Shown here piece by piece: positions 6,412 to 9,468 of a DNA stretch of 9,468 nt (position 1 is its first letter; every line of letters starts with the position of its first letter). Under the pieces are notes generated by a model, which was given only the letters and a program-made list of their open reading frames with translations, did not search any database and was not told the origin of the DNA. The stretch covers positions 1 through 9,468 of the forward strand of contig LUZO01000346.1 of assembly GCA_001603685.1 (NCBI GenBank), written 5' to 3'. The position numbers and the translations under genes were made by a program. This DNA is from Bacteroidales bacterium Bact_23 (GTDB taxonomy: Bacteria; Bacteroidota; Bacteroidia; Bacteroidales; Lentimicrobiaceae).

Positions 6412-7134
6412 ATGGAACCCAATAATGAAAAACTAATCTGTCTGGTGGTTGAAGATGAGCAACCGGCACAGTGGGCGCTGAAAGCATTCATCAGCGAGAC
6501 TCCCAATCTGGAGCTTGCCGGAACGGCCTTTGATGCGGTTCAGGCTCTGGAAATCCTGAAATCGCGGCCCATCGACCTGCTTTTTCTCGACATCAACCTG
6601 CCCGGTTTGAGCGGACTTGAGATGCTCGACTCCATTGAGTTTCAGCCTATGGTGATTTTTACCACAGCCCATGCATCCTATGCCGCCGAGAGTTTCGAAT
6701 ACAATGTGGTGGATTATCTGATAAAACCCGTTTCGAAGCAGCATTTCGACAGGGCGGTGTCCCGTGCCTATGAAAGGGCTCTGCTGAAAGAAGTACTCGA
6801 CAATAGCGATGAGGCTCTCCCCTCTGCCAGAATAGAGCTCAATCTGGGAGGCGCCACCGAGTCCGTTGACACGGCCGACATCCTTTATCTGCAGAGTTAT
6901 GGAAATTATGTGAAGGTTTATCTTGAAGGGCGTATGCTGCTGGCTACTTCAACTACCCATCAGTTGCAGAGTCAGCTTCCTGCAAAGTCGTTCCTCAGAA
7001 TACACAAGTCGTTTATCGTAAACCGCAGGTATATTAAAGCTTATTCGAACAACTCCGTGGTTGTAGGGCAGGAAAAACTGCCGATCGGAATCTCCTACCG
7101 GCAGTCGGTTATGTCAACGCTGGGCCCTCAGTAA
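6412..7134 (+). CDS. LytTR-family DNA-binding response regulator
   Basis: A predicted cytoplasmic transcription factor, partner of the LytS-type kinase just upstream. The receiver domain (about 8-125) has acidic residues E14 and D15, phospho-acceptor D60 in LFLDINLPG, T84/T85 in FTTAHASY and K105 in YLIKPV, all as in active receivers. The C-terminal domain (about 138-236) is LytTR: ADILYLQSYGNYVKVYL at 155-171, then FLRIHKSFIVN at 194-204, and the closing segment LPIGISYR. This domain type binds DNA through a beta-fold and usually recognises direct repeats. The length of 240 residues is typical. The start follows the kinase gene by 23 bases without a terminator or Shine-Dalgarno sequence, so the two form an operon. 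Likely targets are its own operon and the divergent lipoprotein gene, but no clear LytTR direct-repeat site was recognised. The receiver looks functional even though the kinase partner has divergent ATP-site motifs. Confidence 0.95.
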   Translation: MEPNNEKLICLVVEDEQPAQWALKAFISETPNLELAGTAFDAVQALEILKSRPIDLLFLDINLPGLSGLEMLDSIEFQPMVIFTTAHASYAAESFEYNVVDYLIKPVSKQHFDRAVSRAYERALLKEVLDNSDEALPSARIELNLGGATESVDTADILYLQSYGNYVKVYLEGRMLLATSTTHQLQSQLPAKSFLRIHKSFIVNRRYIKAYSNNSVVVGQEKLPIGISYRQSVMSTLGPQ

Positions 7135-7156
7135 TCTTTGGGTTCAACGCCTTCTT

Positions 7157-9346
7157 TCAGGAAAGGTAACTACTGATTATCTCAAACAGATCCTTTTGCT
7201 GGAACGGTTTGAAGAGGTAGCTGCTTACGCCGGCTGCCTCCATATTTTCAGCCGCTTCGGGTGTTACATTGCCGGTAATCATCACCACCGGGGTTTTTGC
7301 CTTTTCAACATCAGACAATCCCCTGATTTTTCTGGTCAGCTCAAGGCCGTCGAGGCGGGGCATATACATATCGCTGAGTATAATGTCGTAATTGCCTGAA
7401 GTTATTTTTCTGAATGCATCTTCGCCGTTATCAACCAGATCGGTTTTGGCGCCGGTATGTTTGAAAATGGTTTTCAGCAGCAGTACATTGAAATAATCGT
7501 CGTCGGCTATCAGTATCTTAACATCGGGGATGCTGAGTTCCTTCACATCGCTCCGGCTCTTTACCGGCAGGGTATCGGGCGATCCGGTGAGGTAGGGAAT
7601 CCTGAAAGAGAAAACCGATCCTTGGCCCTTTTCGCTCTTCACCTCAATGGTTCCGCCCATCTCTTCAACCAGCCGTTTGGTTACCGGCAAACCAAGGCCG
7701 GTTCCGATAATCCAGCGCGAAAAGCCATCGCTTGAATGTACACGGCTGTATTCGTTGAAGATGTCCGCCAGCTGGCTTGCCGAAATGCCGATTCCGGTGT
7801 CCGCTACGCTCACCCTGAGGGAGGATTTTCCGTTTTCCTCCGTGATGTCAGCATCAACGGTAATGGAGCCTTTCAGGGTATATTTTACGGCATTGCTTAT
7901 GAGGTTGTTGAGAACCTGGCGCAGCCTTACCTCATCGCCGATAACCACATGGCCGGGTCCGAAGAGGTTGGTTTTTACCTTAAGGTTCTTCTCTTTAGTT
8001 ATGTTTTCGAACGAGCGGATGCACTGCCGTATGGTCTCTTCAGGCCTGAAAGGGTTGCTGAGGAAGGTCATTTTGCCCGATTCCAGCTTCGAGAGGTCCA
8101 GAATATCGTTGACGGTGGTAAGCAGAATCTCCGACGAGGAGAGAATTCCGGCCAGATACTCCGTCTGCTCTTCGTTCAGCCCGGATTTTTCCAGTTGTTC
8201 GGTAAAGCCGATTACCGATGAAAGCGGCGTTCTGAACTCGTGGCTCATATAGGCCAGGAAACGCCTTTTCTCTTCGGCTTCCTTGAGTGCCTTTTCGCGC
8301 GATTCCCTTAATTTTATCTGATAGCGGTTGTTTTCGATCAGCATCCAGGCAAGGGCCAGGGTAAGCAGCAATGCGCCGATTACAGAGGAAATCAGCACAG
8401 TCAGCAATATGCCCGTTGAACGGGTTACCTTTTGTGCCGACTGATCGCGGAAGTGGTTTTCGTTTTCGACAGCGATCTCTTTTAAGGTAAACAGAATTTC
8501 GCGGATTTCATCCATCAGCGAATTGTTCAGCCGGATCAGATTCAACTCTTTGAGTCTTAATTCATTGCGCTTTTGTAGCTGCAGCCGTAGCTGCGACTGA
8601 TAGTATGAATTGGATTTGTTGATAATGTCTTCGGCAAAACTGTTGAGGGAGAAAAGGCTGTCGGAGGCAGGCGATGCACCGGCAGTTGATTTATCAGTTT
8701 GCCCGCCCTGTTTTACCACAACCTTGGTATTGACGGTCTCCTGTCCTTCCTCGCCCATCAGGAATGATTTCAGCTGACCCAGCAGCCCTTTTTTTCTGGT
8801 TCCGGTTGTTTTGCTTATGTCCAGGGTATCAATGGATAAATCACCGGTTCCCGGAGTGAACTTCCGGATGGTAAGTTCCTCACCGGCTTTCTCCAGGGGA
8901 ACAGAATCAAGGGAAGCGGTAATGATCATCAGCGAGTCGGTAAGCCGTTTCAGCCTGATGTAGGAAGTTGCTTCGCGATCGCGTTCATCGATGATTTTCC
9001 GGGCGTCGCTTTCCTCCCCTTTTTTGAAGGGAGCAATCATCGTCTGCAGGGTGTCGAGGTGACTGGTAAGCCGGGCCAACTGATTCCGGTAATTTTCGAA
9101 ATGTCGCCTGTCGTAGCTGAGGGTGTATTCCTTAAACTCGTTTTCGGCCAGAAACAAAGCTTCAAGGGTACTCTCAACCTGCATAACCGGTTGCCTGCTA
9201 TCCTGAAGAATCAGCAGGGCGGTGGAGATTTCACTTTTCTGCCGCTGCCTGATTGTCAGTGCAATAATAGCTGCCGTAACAATCAGAAGAAGCAAAAGTA
9301 CCGCCACTGCAGGCATCAGATTTGCTCTTTTAAATATTTTACTCAT
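7157..9346 (-). CDS. Hybrid sensor histidine kinase/response regulator
   Basis: A predicted membrane hybrid kinase of 729 residues. Transmembrane helices at about 11-32 and 312-337 flank a mostly helical periplasmic region. Its first part (about 36-105, with AENEFKEYTLSYD at 67-79) resembles a CHASE3-like helical bundle. A polar, low-complexity stretch at about 160-230, rich in Gly, Lys, Thr and Ser, interrupts the helices. The cytoplasmic part has HisKA with H369 in YMSHEFRTPL, and an HATPase domain with N485 in NLISNAVKYT, DTGIGI (516-521) and GTGLGL (548-553). The C-terminal receiver has D615-D617, phospho-acceptor D659 (SDMYMPRLDG), T691 and K713. All catalytic motifs look intact. There is no Hpt or DNA-binding domain, so phosphate must pass to a separate protein or the receiver acts on the kinase itself. 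The ATG precedes the first transmembrane helix and follows a -7 box by 25 bases. The gene converges on the LytTR regulator gene. The signal is unknown. Confidence 0.95.
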   Translation of the reverse strand: MSKIFKRANLMPAVAVLLLLLIVTAAIIALTIRQRQKSEISTALLILQDSRQPVMQVESTLEALFLAENEFKEYTLSYDRRHFENYRNQLARLTSHLDTLQTMIAPFKKGEESDARKIIDERDREATSYIRLKRLTDSLMIITASLDSVPLEKAGEELTIRKFTPGTGDLSIDTLDISKTTGTRKKGLLGQLKSFLMGEEGQETVNTKVVVKQGGQTDKSTAGASPASDSLFSLNSFAEDIINKSNSYYQSQLRLQLQKRNELRLKELNLIRLNNSLMDEIREILFTLKEIAVENENHFRDQSAQKVTRSTGILLTVLISSVIGALLLTLALAWMLIENNRYQIKLRESREKALKEAEEKRRFLAYMSHEFRTPLSSVIGFTEQLEKSGLNEEQTEYLAGILSSSEILLTTVNDILDLSKLESGKMTFLSNPFRPEETIRQCIRSFENITKEKNLKVKTNLFGPGHVVIGDEVRLRQVLNNLISNAVKYTLKGSITVDADITEENGKSSLRVSVADTGIGISASQLADIFNEYSRVHSSDGFSRWIIGTGLGLPVTKRLVEEMGGTIEVKSEKGQGSVFSFRIPYLTGSPDTLPVKSRSDVKELSIPDVKILIADDDYFNVLLLKTIFKHTGAKTDLVDNGEDAFRKITSGNYDIILSDMYMPRLDGLELTRKIRGLSDVEKAKTPVVMITGNVTPEAAENMEAAGVSSYLFKPFQQKDLFEIISSYLS

Positions 9347-9371
9347 ATCGGGTCAGATACTCAACAAAGCG

Positions 9372-9379
9372 CAAAGTTA
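9372..9379 (-). promoter_or_regulatory. Bacteroidota -7 box (TAACTTTG) for the hybrid kinase gene
   Basis: Read on the minus strand this is TAACTTTG, a perfect TAnnTTTG match, 25 bases upstream of the hybrid kinase ATG and implying a leader of about 20 bases. Upstream (9380-9420) the DNA is very AT-rich, and TTTA lies about 20 bases away, where a TTTG -33 element is expected. The octamer is identical to the box in front of the lipoprotein gene. The remaining bases to the window edge show no other feature. Confidence 0.55.
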
Positions 9380-9468
9380 TTTATTCTTTTTATTCGGAAT
9401 TTAAATTGTTAAAATAAAAACAGTTAACCGTTTGCATACTGAAACCTGTCCGGTAAAAAGCCTCTTTT

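Noticed and set aside
7154..7165. Possible hairpin CTTT/AAAG between the regulator and hybrid kinase genes
   Set aside because: Four weak pairs inside the end of the kinase coding region with no T-tract; not a credible terminator.
7736..8252. Plus-strand open frames opposite the hybrid kinase
   Set aside because: They lie antisense to the HisKA and HATPase coding region and show no domain features of their own.

Overview
The window looks like chromosomal DNA of a Bacteroidota bacterium, most likely class Bacteroidia. The reasons are: protein families typical of that phylum (a Bacteroidota-type transglutaminase lipoprotein, a LytS/LytTR pair, and a hybrid kinase of the kind common in Bacteroides relatives); start codons without a recognisable Shine-Dalgarno sequence at any of the six genes; and copies of the Bacteroidota -7 promoter element TAnnTTTG in front of the minus-strand genes. 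No finer placement is supported. Base composition looks even, and I see no mobile element, CRISPR array, tRNA or rRNA.

Layout. Positions 18-2377 hold two plus-strand genes 56 bases apart: a BASS-family sodium-coupled organic-anion transporter, and a membrane-anchored PlsC-like acyltransferase of the HX5D (Gpt2-like) subgroup. Converging on these from the minus strand is a large lipoprotein (2401-5061). It has one transglutaminase-like domain with Cys and His, one degenerate transglutaminase-like copy, and a thioredoxin-like C-terminus without a redox motif. A 331-base intergenic region (5062-5392) separates it from the divergent plus-strand operon 5393-7134, which encodes a LytS/YehU-type membrane histidine kinase and a LytTR-type response regulator. 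A second convergent partner, a full-length hybrid histidine kinase (7157-9346, minus), ends 22 bases after the regulator gene.

How the genes may work together. The right half is signalling: a LytS/LytTR pair and a hybrid kinase with no DNA-binding output of its own. The LytS-type kinase keeps its phospho-acceptor histidine, but key ATP-binding residues look replaced. The regulator may therefore be controlled in an unusual way. The long intergenic region, with several dyads and promoter-like boxes, is the obvious place for LytTR control of the lipoprotein and of its own operon. This is inference.

Most of the window is ordinary chromosomal content. The points most worth a second look are the degenerate N-box of the kinase, the active/dead transglutaminase-like tandem with a thioredoxin-like tail, and the two stacked inverted repeats at 5235-5274 next to a perfect -7 box. 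I see no clear previously undescribed multi-gene system.
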